A DNA stretch of 64,000 bases, from positions 186,001-250,000 of the forward strand of contig NZ_NSKB01000005.1 in the NCBI RefSeq assembly GCF_002286975.1, given 5' to 3'. Of this stretch, positions 27,841 through 38,510 are shown piece after piece. The notes under the pieces are model-generated. The model was not told the DNA's origin and ran no database searches. It was given only the letters and a program-made list of their open reading frames with translations. The stretch's first letter is position 1. Each line of letters begins with the position of its first letter. The stretch is from Halomonas salipaludis. Its GTDB lineage: Bacteria > Pseudomonadota > Gammaproteobacteria > Pseudomonadales > Halomonadaceae. A program made the translations under genes and the position numbers.

Positions 27841-27841
27841 T
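27814..27841 (+). terminator. Strong rho-independent terminator upstream of glrK
   Basis: Perfect 8-bp GC stem GGGCCGGC (27814-27821) / GCCGGCCC (27825-27832), loop TCT, followed by TC and seven T's. It separates the predicted RNA from glrK, 86 bases further on. Confidence 0.88.
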
Positions 27842-27926
27842 GCCCGCCGGCAATAACGACAAATCTGTTATCCTGTGTGGAACACCCATGACGCCGCCTC
27901 TTTTCCTTTTACATAGAACATTGGTC

Positions 27927-29435
27927 ATGACCACCCAGGTCTCGCGCCGCTGGCGCCCCCGCTCGCTGCTGCAGCTGGTGCTGCTAGCCTTCATCGTGGT
28001 GATGCTGCCACTAGGTGTGCTGATGTTTCAGGCTGGGCAGGCACTCTCCGAACTCACCCGCCTGGCCGACGTTAGCGCCCGCCAGGCGGTGGAAGAGACG
28101 CGCCGTGCCCGCGAGCTCTCCAGCCTGGCGCTGGAGATGGAACGCAGCGCGCGGCAGTACGCAGTGATCGAGCAGGAAGGCTTGATGGAGATCTATCTCG
28201 AGCGCGTCGAGGAGTTCGGCGACCTGCTCGCCCAGCATCGCCGGCTGCTGCCCGATGACCCGCACATGCTGGCGCTGGTCGACCAGCTCGGCCTGCTGCG
28301 CAGCATGCCCGAGCTGCCCATCGAAGAGTTCCGCGAGGAGCTGTTCGCCTTCGTGCCCTTCGCCGCCAACACCGAGGCGGTACGCCGTGCCACCAACCGG
28401 CATATCGATGCGCGCATCGACACCATTCGCGAGCAGGCCAGTAGCGTCCAGACCCAGCTATGGCTGCAGACCGCGGCACTGGTGTCGGCAAGCCTGCTGC
28501 TGATGCTGCTATTCACCTGGCTGATCATCCGCCCCATCCGGCAGCTCGAACGGCGCATCCTGGGGCTCGGCAACAGCGGCACGGCGGCGCCGGCCAAGAC
28601 CATCCAGGGCCCGGCCGAGCTGGTCAGCCTCGGCGATCGGCTCGACTGGCTGTCATCGCGGCTCAGCGAGCTGGAGGCCCAGAAACAGCAGTTCCTGCGC
28701 CATATGTCCCACGAACTCAAGACCCCGCTGGCCAGCGTGCGCGAGGGCACTGCGCTACTCAGCGACGGCGTGGCCGGCGAGATCACCCCGCGCCAGTTGG
28801 AGATCCTCGAGTTGATCGACAGCAGCGGCAAGGAGCTGCAGACCCTGATCGAGCAGTTGCTCGACTACAATCTGCTGCAGCACGACAAGGGCACCAGGGT
28901 GGTGCGTTTCGACCTGGCTACCGTGGTCAAGGAGCTGCTGGCCAAGCACCAGCTGGCCCTCGAGCACAAGGAGATGCGTGTCGAGTGGTTCGACAAGCCC
29001 CTCGACTGGCAGGCCGATCGCATTGCCACCGGGCGTATTCTCGACAATTTGCTGTCCAATGCCATTGCCTATGGCGAAGACGGCGGCGAATTGGCGATCC
29101 GCGCCTGGGTCCGCGGCGAACGGCTGTTCGTCGAGGTGGCCAACAGCGGTGAGCCGATCGCCGAGGAAGACCGCCCGCGGCTGTTCGAGGCGTTCTACCA
29201 GGGCCGGGCGCGCCGCAAGGGCCCGCTCAAGGGGTCGGGGATCGGCCTGTCGGTGGCCGCCGACTGCGCCCGCGCCCAGCACGGTGAGCTAATGCTGGTC
29301 GAAGACAACCAGTTGCCGGTGTGTTTTCGCCTGGTGCTGCCCTGGATAGATGCCGATGCCAGCGGGCAAGAGACGAACAATACGACCTTGATGCTGCCCA
29401 CAGAGGCGGCGAGCTTACACGCAAGGAACAACTGA
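27927..29435 (+). CDS. glrK: Sensor histidine kinase GlrK (QseE)
   Basis: ~502 residues from the ATG at 27927: a transmembrane helix (~13-35), a ~150-residue periplasmic helical domain, a second helix (~180-200), HAMP, a DHp helix with RHMSHELKTPLASVREG (H262), and an HATPase with DNLLSNAIAYGEDGG and GSGIGLSVA. The layout and the qseG-glrR neighbours identify it as GlrK. The partner regulator activates sigma-54 promoters, and the site upstream of the predicted RNA is the obvious candidate. The upstream frame from 27840 overlaps the terminator, so the later start is preferred. Confidence 0.9.
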   Translation: MTTQVSRRWRPRSLLQLVLLAFIVVMLPLGVLMFQAGQALSELTRLADVSARQAVEETRRARELSSLALEMERSARQYAVIEQEGLMEIYLERVEEFGDLLAQHRRLLPDDPHMLALVDQLGLLRSMPELPIEEFREELFAFVPFAANTEAVRRATNRHIDARIDTIREQASSVQTQLWLQTAALVSASLLLMLLFTWLIIRPIRQLERRILGLGNSGTAAPAKTIQGPAELVSLGDRLDWLSSRLSELEAQKQQFLRHMSHELKTPLASVREGTALLSDGVAGEITPRQLEILELIDSSGKELQTLIEQLLDYNLLQHDKGTRVVRFDLATVVKELLAKHQLALEHKEMRVEWFDKPLDWQADRIATGRILDNLLSNAIAYGEDGGELAIRAWVRGERLFVEVANSGEPIAEEDRPRLFEAFYQGRARRKGPLKGSGIGLSVAADCARAQHGELMLVEDNQLPVCFRLVLPWIDADASGQETNNTTLMLPTEAASLHARNN

Positions 29436-29438
29436 ACC

Positions 29439-29975
29439 ATGAACTATAGAACACTGCTGTCACTCGCCGCGGTGATGCTGCTGGTGGGATGTGAAGCGTT
29501 TCCTGCCATGCAGCAGAGCGAGGTGGAACCAGAGCCAGAGCTGCCCACCCAGTGCAATGAGCCGACTCCTACCCTGGTTGAGAGTCCCTGCCTGGTGGAT
29601 GCCTGGGTGGCCTATGGCCTGGCCTCGCAGCGCGGCGACCGCGAGTGGCGGGATGCGCAGATCGAGCAGCTGCAGGGCAGCACGCCGGAGCAGCACCTGC
29701 AGCGCGCGGTGGTGCTGGCCTGGGGCAGTGAGCGGCAATGGAGCGAGGCCGCCGAGCTACTGCGCGACGACCTGCATGCCGCACCCAGCGACCTGCAGCC
29801 GCTGCTGCGCTACTGGCTCAACGAAGTAGAGGGGCGACGCGCCTTGGCCAACCGGCTCGAGCGCAGCGAAAGCGAACGTCGCGGCCTGGCTGAAGAAAAC
29901 GAGTCGCTGGCCGAGAAGCTCGAGGCGCTGACCGATATCGAGCAGAGCATCAACCTGCGCCAATTCTCGCCCTGA
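29439..29975 (+). CDS. qseG: QseG-like outer-membrane lipoprotein
   Basis: 178 residues with a lipoprotein signal (MLLVGCEAFP; the lipobox cysteine at residue 17) and a largely helical, Glu/Leu-rich body ending in a coiled-coil-like segment (ENESLAEKLEALTDIE). It lies between glrK and glrR exactly as qseG (yfhG) does in enterobacteria, where QseG interacts with QseE at the periplasmic side. The identification rests on position and lipoprotein layout more than on strong motifs. Confidence 0.75.
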   Translation: MNYRTLLSLAAVMLLVGCEAFPAMQQSEVEPEPELPTQCNEPTPTLVESPCLVDAWVAYGLASQRGDREWRDAQIEQLQGSTPEQHLQRAVVLAWGSERQWSEAAELLRDDLHAAPSDLQPLLRYWLNEVEGRRALANRLERSESERRGLAEENESLAEKLEALTDIEQSINLRQFSP

Positions 29976-30009
29976 GGCCTGAAATACCGACGAGACGAGG
30001 AAGTGAATC

Positions 30010-31392
<1,383 letters not shown>

Positions 31393-32748
31393 CTACTCCT
31401 CCAGGCGCCGCTTGACCTCGACCGCGAGGCGCCCCTCGCCGAGCCGGGTAGTCAACGCCTGGCCGGGCTGGGCGTCGGCGGCGCGGCGCACCACCTGCCC
31501 CTGTTCGTCCTCCACGATGGCATAGCCGCGGCCCAGTACCGCCAGCGGGCTGACCGCCTGCAGCTCGCGGGCCAGGGCCTCGAGGCGGCTGCGCTGGCGC
31601 TCCAGCTGGCGCGGCATGGCGGCGAACAGCCGCTCACTGGCCTGGCGCTTGCGCAGCTCGGCCTGGCGTAGCAGGCCGGCCGGGTCGATGCCGTTGAGCC
31701 GCGCCTGCAGGTGCTGCTGGCGCTGGCGGCCGTGCTCGAGGCGCGCGCGCATGGCGCGCTGCAGGCGCGCCTCCAGCTGGGCCAGATGCTGGCGCTGCTG
31801 GGCGAGGCGCTCGCCGGGGTGGCGCAGCCGTGCGCGCAGGTGGTCGAGGCGCTGGGTCTCGCGCTGAAGCCGGGTCTGCTGAGCTGCGGCCAGCCGCCGG
31901 CCGGCGAGGCCCAGCCGCCGGCGCAGGTCGGCCTGGTCGGGCACCAGCATCTCGGCGGCGGCGGAGGGGGTCGGGGCACGGGCGTCGGCGGCGAAGTCGC
32001 TGAGGCCGGTGTCGACCTCGTGGCCCACCGCCGACATCACCGCCAGCCGCGAATGGAAGATCGCCCGCGCCAGGTGCTCGTCGTTGAAGGCCCACAGGTC
32101 CTCGAGGCTGCCGCCGCCGCGGGTGATCAGCAGCGCATCGCGCGCCGGGTCGAAGCGGCCTCCCGGTTCGCTCTGACGGTTGAGCAGCGCCAGGGCGCGG
32201 ATCATCGCCGGCGCCGCCTCGCGGCCCTGCACCGGTACCGGCACGATGCTGACCTCCACCAGCGGCCAGCGTGCCTGCAGTACCGCCAGCACGTCGCGGA
32301 TCGCCGCGCCGCTGGGCGAGGTCATCACCACCAGCCGGCGCGGCGGAAAGGGCAGGGCGCGGGCATTGGCGAACACCCCCTGGGCGGCGAGCTGATGCTT
32401 GAGGCGCTCCAGGGCGGCGAGCAGGTCGCCGGCGCCGGCCGCCTGTACCGCATCGACGATCATCTGGAAATCGCCACGCGGTTCGAACAGCGACACCTTG
32501 CCGCGCAGCTTGACCCGGTCGCCGTTGTTGAGCGGCGCGGCGACGAAGCGCGCGCGGTTGCGAAACAGCGCGCAGCGCAGCTGGGCGCGCTCATCCTTGA
32601 GGGTGAAGTAGACGTGGCCCGAGGCCGGCCGCGACACCCCGGACAGCTCGCCTTCCACCCAGCAGTCGCCGAAGTCGCCCTCCAGCAGCAGGCGGGCGCG
32701 GCGGTTGAGGTCGCTGACGGAGAGCACGGTATCGGGAGCGGCGGGCAT
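31393..32748 (-). CDS. xseA: Exodeoxyribonuclease VII large subunit XseA
   Basis: 451 residues from MPAAPDTVLSVSDLNRRAR. It has an N-terminal OB fold (CWVEGELSGVSRPASGHVYFTLKDE), the conserved catalytic region (TSPSGAAIRDVL, ITRGGGSLEDLWAFNDE, MSAVGHEVDTGLSDFAADARAPTPSAAAE) and a long Arg/Gln-rich coiled coil. It degrades single-stranded DNA with XseB, whose gene is not in the window. The frame is open 28 codons further upstream, but the chosen start matches the family. It is convergent with glrR (they abut) and divergent from guaB. Confidence 0.95.
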   Translation of the reverse strand: MPAAPDTVLSVSDLNRRARLLLEGDFGDCWVEGELSGVSRPASGHVYFTLKDERAQLRCALFRNRARFVAAPLNNGDRVKLRGKVSLFEPRGDFQMIVDAVQAAGAGDLLAALERLKHQLAAQGVFANARALPFPPRRLVVMTSPSGAAIRDVLAVLQARWPLVEVSIVPVPVQGREAAPAMIRALALLNRQSEPGGRFDPARDALLITRGGGSLEDLWAFNDEHLARAIFHSRLAVMSAVGHEVDTGLSDFAADARAPTPSAAAEMLVPDQADLRRRLGLAGRRLAAAQQTRLQRETQRLDHLRARLRHPGERLAQQRQHLAQLEARLQRAMRARLEHGRQRQQHLQARLNGIDPAGLLRQAELRKRQASERLFAAMPRQLERQRSRLEALARELQAVSPLAVLGRGYAIVEDEQGQVVRRAADAQPGQALTTRLGEGRLAVEVKRRLEE

Positions 32749-32817
32749 GGCGGAAGCTACTTTACGCGGCGAAAACCCGCAGCTTAGCACGCCATGTGCG
32801 ACAGACCACGACTCGCA

Positions 32818-32847
32818 TTGCTGCACCCGCACCCGACCCGCTATAAT
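32818..32847 (+). promoter_or_regulatory. guaB promoter (sigma-70 type)
   Basis: TTGCTG (32818-32823), an 18-bp spacer and a perfect TATAAT (32842-32847), 58 bases before the guaB start. The initiation region is pyrimidine/purine mixed rather than strongly GC-rich. Confidence 0.75.
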
Positions 32848-32905
32848 GCTCGATTAACTTTTCCCTCGCCCCACTTCCCATCTGCTCAAAATGGGTGTTG
32901 CCGCT

Positions 32906-34375
32906 ATGCTACGTATGGCTCAAGAAGCACTTACGTTCGATGACGTATTACTCGTTCCCGGCTACTCTGAGGTCCTGCCCAAGGACGTCAGCCTCAAGTC
33001 CCGCCTGACCCGCAACCTCGAACTCAATATCCCGCTCGTCTCGTCCGCCATGGATACCGTCACCGAAGCGCGCCTGGCCATCGCCATGGCCCAGGAAGGT
33101 GGCATCGGCATCATCCACAAGAACATGACCATCGCCGGCCAGGCCGCCGAGGTGCGCAAGGTCAAGAAGCACGAGAGCGTGATCGTCAAGGACCCCGTCA
33201 CCGTGGGCCCCAAGGCCAAGCTGCAGGACCTGCTGGCGATGGCCGACGAGTACGGCTACTCCGGCTTCCCGGTGGTCGAGGGCGAGACCCTGGTGGGCAT
33301 CGTCACCGGCCGCGACATGCGCTTCCAGCCCGACCACAGCGACAGCGTCGAGGCGATCATGACCCCGCGCGACAAGCTGGTCACCGTGCCGGTGGGCACG
33401 CCGCTGTCGGAGATCAAGGTCAAGCTGCAGGAGAACCGCATCGAGAAGATCCTGATCGTCGATGAGGACTTCCATCTGCACGGCCTGGTCACGGTGCGCG
33501 ACATCGAGAAGGCGCGCACCTACCCGTTCGCCGCCAAGGATGCCGACGGCCGCCTGCTGGTCGGCGCCGCGGTGGGCACCGGCCCCGAGACCCCGGACCG
33601 CATCGCCGCGCTGGCCGAGGCCGGGGTCGATGTGATCGTCGTCGACACCGCCCACGGCCACTCCAAGGGCGTGATCGACCGCGTGCGCTGGGCCAAGGAG
33701 CACTTCCCCGGGGTGCAGGTGATCGGTGGCAACATCGCCACCGCCGGCGCCGCCGTGGCACTGGCCGAAGCCGGTGCCGATGGGGTCAAGGTCGGTATCG
33801 GCCCGGGTTCGATCTGCACCACCCGCGTGGTGGCCGGCGTCGGCGTACCGCAGATCAGCGCGGTCTCCAACGTCGCCGAGGCGCTCAAGCCCTACGACAT
33901 CCCGCTGATCGCCGACGGTGGCATCCGCTTCTCCGGCGACCTGGCCAAGGCCATCGCCGCCGGTGCCAGCACGGTGATGATCGGTGGCCTGCTGGCCGGC
34001 ACCGAAGAGGCGCCGGGCGAGGTCGAGCTCTACCAGGGGCGCACCTACAAGGCCTACCGCGGCATGGGCTCGATGGGCGCCATGTCCCAGAGCCAGGGCT
34101 CCAGCGACCGCTACTTCCAGGACAAGGACGCCGGCGCCGACAAGCTGGTGCCGGAAGGCGTCGAAGGCCGCGTGCCCTACAAGGGCATGATGAGCGCCAT
34201 CGTCCACCAGCTGATGGGCGGCCTGCGCGCCTCGATGGGCTACACCGGCTGCACCACCATCCTCGAGATGCGCACCAAGCCCGAGTTCGTGCAGATCACC
34301 GGGGCCGGCTTCGCCGAATCCCACGTCCACGACGTGCAGATCACCAAGGAAGCCCCGAACTACCGGGCTAGTTAA
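32906..34375 (+). CDS. guaB: Inosine-5'-monophosphate dehydrogenase GuaB
   Basis: 489 residues from [19 protein letters not shown], the normal start; an in-frame ATG five codons earlier is less likely. Two CBS domains (~residues 95-200) interrupt the TIM barrel. The catalytic loop [11 protein letters not shown] carries the active cysteine C304, followed by the flap RGMGSMGAM. It oxidises IMP to XMP, the committed step to GMP, and pairs with guaA downstream. The classical guaBA order is kept with a 95-base spacer containing a hairpin. Confidence 0.97.
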   Translation: MLRMAQEALTFDDVLLVPGYSEVLPKDVSLKSRLTRNLELNIPLVSSAMDTVTEARLAIAMAQEGGIGIIHKNMTIAGQAAEVRKVKKHESVIVKDPVTVGPKAKLQDLLAMADEYGYSGFPVVEGETLVGIVTGRDMRFQPDHSDSVEAIMTPRDKLVTVPVGTPLSEIKVKLQENRIEKILIVDEDFHLHGLVTVRDIEKARTYPFAAKDADGRLLVGAAVGTGPETPDRIAALAEAGVDVIVVDTAHGHSKGVIDRVRWAKEHFPGVQVIGGNIATAGAAVALAEAGADGVKVGIGPGSICTTRVVAGVGVPQISAVSNVAEALKPYDIPLIADGGIRFSGDLAKAIAAGASTVMIGGLLAGTEEAPGEVELYQGRTYKAYRGMGSMGAMSQSQGSSDRYFQDKDAGADKLVPEGVEGRVPYKGMMSAIVHQLMGGLRASMGYTGCTTILEMRTKPEFVQITGAGFAESHVHDVQITKEAPNYRAS

Positions 34376-34398
34376 CCGCTAGCCCAAGAGGTACCACC

Positions 34399-34428
34399 GC
34401 GGCGGGGCATATCCCGCCGCACCCTTTT
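34399..34428 (+). terminator. Hairpin in guaB-guaA spacer
   Basis: Perfect 8-bp stem GCGGCGGG / CCCGCCGC with a 6-base loop, then ACCCTTTTGT. It may act as a partial terminator or an mRNA-processing or stability element setting the guaB:guaA ratio. Confidence 0.45.
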
Positions 34429-34470
34429 GTATCCGGCCCGCCGCCTACGCTGCCAGCAAGAGACGCCCAG

Positions 34471-36045
34471 ATGACCGACATTCACGCCCACAAGATCCTG
34501 ATCCTCGACTTCGGCTCCCAGTACACCCAGCTGATCGCCCGCCGCGTGCGCGAGATCGGCGTTTACTCCGAAGTGCGCGCCTTCGACATCACCGAGGAGG
34601 AGATCCGCGAGTACGCCCCCAACGGCATCATCCTCTCCGGTGGGCCGGAGTCCACCGTGGCCGAAGGCTCGCCCCGCGCGCCGCAGTGCGTGTTCGAACT
34701 GGGCCTGCCGGTGCTGGGCATCTGCTACGGCATGCAGACCATGGCCGAGCAGCTCGGCGGCGCCGTGGAAGGCTCCAATAAGCACGAATTCGGCTACGCC
34801 CAGGTCACCATCGACAGCAGCGACGACCTGTTCCGCGACATCAAGGACCATGTGGACCACGACGGCAAGGCGCTGCTCGACGTGTGGATGAGCCACGGCG
34901 ACAAGGTCGCCCGCGCGCCGGACACCTTCACCGTGACCGCCTCCACCCCGAGCTGCCCCATCGCCGCCATGAGCTGGGCCGAGAAGCACTTCTACGGCGT
35001 GCAGTTCCACCCCGAGGTGACCCACACCCTGCAGGGCCAGCGCATTCTCGAGCACTTCGTGGTCGGCATCTGCGGCGCCGAGAAACTCTGGACCCCGGCC
35101 AAGATCATCGAAGACCAGGTTGCCCGGGTGCGCGATCAGGTCGGCGATCGCCACGTGCTGCTGGCCCTTTCCGGCGGCGTCGACTCCTCAGTGGTGGCAG
35201 CCCTCCTGCACCGCGCCATCGGCGACCAGCTGACCTGCGTGTTCGTCGACAACGGCCTGCTGCGCAAGAACGAGGGCGGGCAGGTGATGGAGACCTTCGC
35301 CAAGCACATGGGCGTGAAGGTGATCCGCGTCGACGCCGAGGACCTGTTCCTCGACAACCTCAAGGGCGAGGCCGACCCCGAGGCCAAGCGCAAGATCATC
35401 GGCAACACCTTCATTGAGGTGTTCGATGAAGAGGCCAGCAAGATCGAAGGCGTCGACTTCCTGGCCCAGGGCACCATCTACCCTGACGTGATCGAATCCG
35501 CCGCCAGCAAGACCGGCAAGGCCCACGTGATCAAGTCGCACCACAACGTCGGCGGCCTGCCCGAGACCATGAAGCTCAAGCTGGTCGAACCGCTGCGCGA
35601 GCTGTTCAAGGACGAAGTGCGCAAGCTCGGCGTCGAGCTCGGCCTGCCGTATGACATGGTCTACCGCCACCCTTTCCCGGGGCCGGGCCTGGGCGTGCGC
35701 ATCCTCGGCGAAGTGAAGAAGGAGTACGCCGACATCCTGCGCGAAGCCGACGCCATCTTCATCGAGGAACTGCACAACGCCGACTGGTACCACAAGACCA
35801 GCCAGGCCTTCGCCGTGTTCCTGCCGGTCAAATCCGTGGGTGTGGTCGGCGACGGCCGCCGCTACGAATGGGTTATCGCCCTGCGCGCCGTGGAAACCAT
35901 CGACTTCATGACCGCAAGGTGGGCACATCTCCCGTATGAGCTGCTGGAGACCGTCTCCAACCGCATCATCAACGAGATCAGCGGCGTCTCACGTGTGACC
36001 TATGACGTCAGCAGCAAGCCGCCCGCGACGATTGAGTGGGAGTGA
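34471..36045 (+). CDS. guaA: GMP synthase (glutamine-hydrolysing) GuaA
   Basis: 524 residues: a class I glutamine amidotransferase domain ([17 protein letters not shown], nucleophile C85 in [14 protein letters not shown]), an ATP-pyrophosphatase domain ([16 protein letters not shown]) and the C-terminal dimerisation domain ending in [14 protein letters not shown]. It converts XMP to GMP. Its 3' end is duplicated twice downstream (43099 and 43316), the hallmark of a guaA-associated integration or recombination hot spot. A terminator follows 47 bases after the stop. Confidence 0.97.
   Translation: MTDIHAHKILILDFGSQYTQLIARRVREIGVYSEVRAFDITEEEIREYAPNGIILSGGPESTVAEGSPRAPQCVFELGLPVLGICYGMQTMAEQLGGAVEGSNKHEFGYAQVTIDSSDDLFRDIKDHVDHDGKALLDVWMSHGDKVARAPDTFTVTASTPSCPIAAMSWAEKHFYGVQFHPEVTHTLQGQRILEHFVVGICGAEKLWTPAKIIEDQVARVRDQVGDRHVLLALSGGVDSSVVAALLHRAIGDQLTCVFVDNGLLRKNEGGQVMETFAKHMGVKVIRVDAEDLFLDNLKGEADPEAKRKIIGNTFIEVFDEEASKIEGVDFLAQGTIYPDVIESAASKTGKAHVIKSHHNVGGLPETMKLKLVEPLRELFKDEVRKLGVELGLPYDMVYRHPFPGPGLGVRILGEVKKEYADILREADAIFIEELHNADWYHKTSQAFAVFLPVKSVGVVGDGRRYEWVIALRAVETIDFMTARWAHLPYELLETVSNRIINEISGVSRVTYDVSSKPPATIEWE
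36006..36045 (+). repeat. guaA 3'-end repeat, native copy
   Basis: The last 40 bases of guaA (CGTCAGCAGCAAGCC, G, CCCGCGACGATTGAG, then TGGGAGTGA). The same sequence with two substitutions and one missing base is at 43099-43137, and a more diverged copy ends at 43414. The 3' end of guaA is a known attachment site for genomic islands and phages in bacteria. No integrase gene is present in the window. Confidence 0.75.
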
Positions 36046-36092
36046 GGCGCGGCTAGGCAGAACGCCTGATGCGGCTAAGCTGACCGAGATCA

Positions 36093-36124
36093 AGGGTCTA
36101 CCAAAGGGTGGGCCCTTTTTTTTG
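36093..36124 (+). terminator. guaA terminator
   Basis: A 10-bp stem with two G-U pairs (36093-36102 with 36107-36116, loop AAAG) followed directly by eight further T's. Classic rho-independent form; it marks the end of the conserved block. The next 186 bases hold no gene, only a short CGCTG..CAGCG hairpin near 36250. Confidence 0.88.
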
Positions 36125-36310
36125 CAATCTGTTACCTAGTCTTGTGTACTGGGTTAAGGTCGCTGAGATAGCTGCCGATAACAGTGGTAATAACCAGGGA
36201 CTGTAGAAGGGAAGTGGCATGCAGAGCCATCAGACCATGCCCCCCGGATCCTGACCGCTGCGTTCAGCGATCCCTTTCAACAATAAAGACAATACGCAGG
36301 GAGAGTGACC

Positions 36311-37687
36311 ATGGAGCGTCCTGATTTCGTCAAACGTGGCGAAGAGGCCAGATTGATTCCTGTCGTTGCCGATACTAATCGTGAACAACGTGCGGCCTCG
36401 GTACTGCTCGCCGCGCTGCGAGGCGTCCATGAGTTCCGGCAGCAGATGCTCCTGTCACTGGGAGTGCGCGTAGGAAGCCGGGCGGTGTTGGGGGCCTGGA
36501 CGGAGATCGTGCTGGAAGCCGATCCCGGTGCGGCCAAGAGTGACCGGCCAGATGGACTGATTGTGCTGCAAACCGGGCGCAAGACGTGGAGTGCTCTAGT
36601 AGAAGCCAAGATCGGCAATGCTGACATCGGCGAGGAACAGCTCAAGCAATATCTTCAGCAGGCCAAGAAGCACAAGGTAGACGCGGTCATTACCATCACC
36701 AACCAGTTCGTCGCGATACCCTCACATCACCCGGTGAAGGTGCCAAAATCGATGCTCAAGGGCGTCGAGCTCTATCACTGGTCCTGGATGTACGCGGTGA
36801 CTCAGGCGACGCTACTGCTGGAGTCTGGCGAGATCACTTCGCCTGACCAGCGCTTTATGCTGGAGGAGGTGCTTCGCTACCTCGGCCATGAATCCAGTGG
36901 CATCTCCCGTTTCGATAGCATGAACCGGGAGTGGAAGGAGGTGGTGGGCAAGGTCAAGAGTGGCGCCGTACTGGGCAAGAATACCGAGGAAGTGGAGAAC
37001 ACCGTCTCCAGCTGGCATCAGGAGCAGCGCGACCTATGCCTGGTAATGAGCCGCAAGCTGGGGCGGCCCGTCAAGCTAAAGCTGGCTCGTGCTCACCGCA
37101 CCGATCCGGTCAAGCGACTCAAGGACGACTGCGAAGCCCTGGCCAAGGACAAGGTATTGAGTTGTTGTCTGGAAGTGCCGGATGCTGCTGCCGACTTGGA
37201 CGTTTCTGCCGATCTCACCAAGCGCACCATCGTTTGTTCCATGCGTGTGGTGGCACCCCAGGACAAGAAGCGCAGTACTGCCCGCGTCAACTGGCTAGCC
37301 CGGCAGCTTACCAAGGCAGAGGTCGACAGCATGTACATCAAGGCTGTCCGCCCAGGCCGCGCCGAGGAGACGCAGGCCACCCTAGCCCAAGTACTTGAAG
37401 ACGCCACTGCACTGGACTCACCAGCGACCACAGTCGTTCCGAGTGCCTTCGAGGTGTTCTATATGGCCGATCTTGGCCATCGCTTCGCGGGCAACAAGAT
37501 TTTCATCGAAGAACTGGAAAAGGCAGTGCCGCACTTTTACCAGCAGGTTGGGCAGCGGCTCAGGGCGTGGGTAGCCCCCCCACCCAAGCTGCATCGGCGC
37601 GATCCGGCCGAGGGAAAAAGTGATGCTGATGAAGATGATGTGGAGCAACGGCAAAGTGATACGGAAGGATGGGATGCGGCTGAGTAG
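36311..37687 (+). CDS. Uncharacterised protein with PD-(D/E)XK-like nuclease core
   Basis: 458 residues starting MERPDFVKRGEEARLIPV after AGGGAG; a GTG two codons earlier is less likely. Residues ~80-150 read like a restriction-endonuclease fold: SDRPDGLIV, then SALVEAKIGNADIGEEQLKQY, i.e. D...(E)xK with a following Q-containing helix, then DAVITITNQF. The rest (~200-425) is of unknown fold; the tail is acidic and low in complexity. No methylase or helicase lies next to it. It is the first gene after guaA in the variable region, a location where defence-related genes are frequent. Nuclease function is inferred from the motif alone. Confidence 0.6.
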   Translation: MERPDFVKRGEEARLIPVVADTNREQRAASVLLAALRGVHEFRQQMLLSLGVRVGSRAVLGAWTEIVLEADPGAAKSDRPDGLIVLQTGRKTWSALVEAKIGNADIGEEQLKQYLQQAKKHKVDAVITITNQFVAIPSHHPVKVPKSMLKGVELYHWSWMYAVTQATLLLESGEITSPDQRFMLEEVLRYLGHESSGISRFDSMNREWKEVVGKVKSGAVLGKNTEEVENTVSSWHQEQRDLCLVMSRKLGRPVKLKLARAHRTDPVKRLKDDCEALAKDKVLSCCLEVPDAAADLDVSADLTKRTIVCSMRVVAPQDKKRSTARVNWLARQLTKAEVDSMYIKAVRPGRAEETQATLAQVLEDATALDSPATTVVPSAFEVFYMADLGHRFAGNKIFIEELEKAVPHFYQQVGQRLRAWVAPPPKLHRRDPAEGKSDADEDDVEQRQSDTEGWDAAE

Positions 37688-38093
37688 TACACACATCATC
37701 TTCAGAGAGATTGGTAGCTCTCCCGGGGTTCCTGCGGTATGCGCAGCCATCCCGATGACTGTGGGAGAAGGCAGCTACAAATCACAACTCATGGAGATAG
37801 TCTTGGCTTGTTGGGCATCGCAGCATTGGCTTGAGAAAAAGGCAGAAATCGACCCAAAGCGGACATGCGGGAAAGCAGAAGGCACGTTCACTGGGGATAA
37901 ACAGCATGCACAATGATCGGTATTATTCTGCCAAGCTATACTTAATTTCCTGGGTTTTCAACAAGATAAACGGTGGGCGAGCGCGCAGCATAATATTATT
38001 GAACGCACGTGCGCGTTCAAATGGAATATCAAGCATGCTACATAATACAACTGTTGGGGTGGCAATAACGCCAAAGCCCTTAAGGAGAGATAA
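37688..38093 (+). other. Non-coding stretch before the cassette cluster
   Basis: No supportable gene. GC content falls towards 38090. It contains a perfect 8-bp hairpin TTGAACGC / GCGTTCAA (37999-38006 with 38013-38020, loop ACGTGC) in an AT-rich surrounding, which may be a regulatory hairpin or a decayed recombination site. The strong AAGGAGAGA ribosome site at its end belongs to the next gene. Confidence 0.4.
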
Positions 38094-38387
38094 ATGAGAA
38101 AAGTAAACAGGGTAATTATGCTTGCGGCCTTAGCTTTTTGCACGAGCTCCGTTGCGTATGCCAATTCTTACTGTGAGCTGGATGGCGCTTACACAGAAAG
38201 TGGTGAGTATGTTTATGGCGAATGTTACATGTATAACAAGGACTACGGGGAACTGGATGGCGCTTACACAGAAAGCGGCGAGTATGTTTATGGCGAGTGT
38301 TACCGCTATTCAAAGGACTACGCTGAACTAGAAGGTGCTTATACGGAAAGTGGCGAATATGTATATGGCGAATGTTATTTTTATTAG
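38094..38387 (+). CDS. Secreted protein with three tandem ~25-residue repeats (cassette 1)
   Basis: 97 residues: a Sec signal peptide (~1-23, ending SSVAYA) and then three near-identical units of the form ELDGAYTESGEYVYGECY, the first two each extended by a short (M/R)Y(N/S)KDY linker. Every unit contains one Glu-Cys-Tyr, so the mature protein would have evenly spaced cysteines plus one near the signal cleavage site. It has a strong AAGGAGAG ribosome site. An integron attC site follows 17 bases after the stop, so this is a gene-cassette product. No known family is recognised. AT-richer than the core genes. Confidence 0.75.
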   Translation: MRKVNRVIMLAALAFCTSSVAYANSYCELDGAYTESGEYVYGECYMYNKDYGELDGAYTESGEYVYGECYRYSKDYAELEGAYTESGEYVYGECYFY

Positions 38388-38403
38388 CGTAAAATGAGAA
38401 ATT

Positions 38404-38477
38404 GCCCCCAACAAGGCGCTGCACTGGACGGCAATTCCGCTGCGCTACATTTCCGGCTGTGAGCTTGGCCGTTATAT
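38404..38477 (+). repeat. attC recombination site 1
   Basis: It begins CCCCCAACAAGGCGCTGC, passes through a central imperfect hairpin (GACGGCAATTCC ... TTTCCGGCTG) and ends GTGAGCTTGGCC-GTTATAT. The AAC / GTT ends, the GCGCTGC and TGAGCTT half sites and the ~74-base length are those of integron attC sites. It lies directly after the repeat-protein gene. Confidence 0.75.
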
Positions 38478-38510
38478 TTTTCTGATACATATTGTCGATT
38501 GGGAAGTCTA

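Noticed and set aside
37960-38093. Possible fourth attC site upstream of the first cassette
   Set aside because: CAACAAG and a GTTGGGG are present, but the half sites do not pair and the spacing is unconvincing. The hairpin at 37999 is a simple palindrome.
37620-38097. Short frames after the nuclease-like gene
   Set aside because: Overlapping frames without ribosome sites or signals. The second has low-quality composition and ends only because of the cassette gene start.
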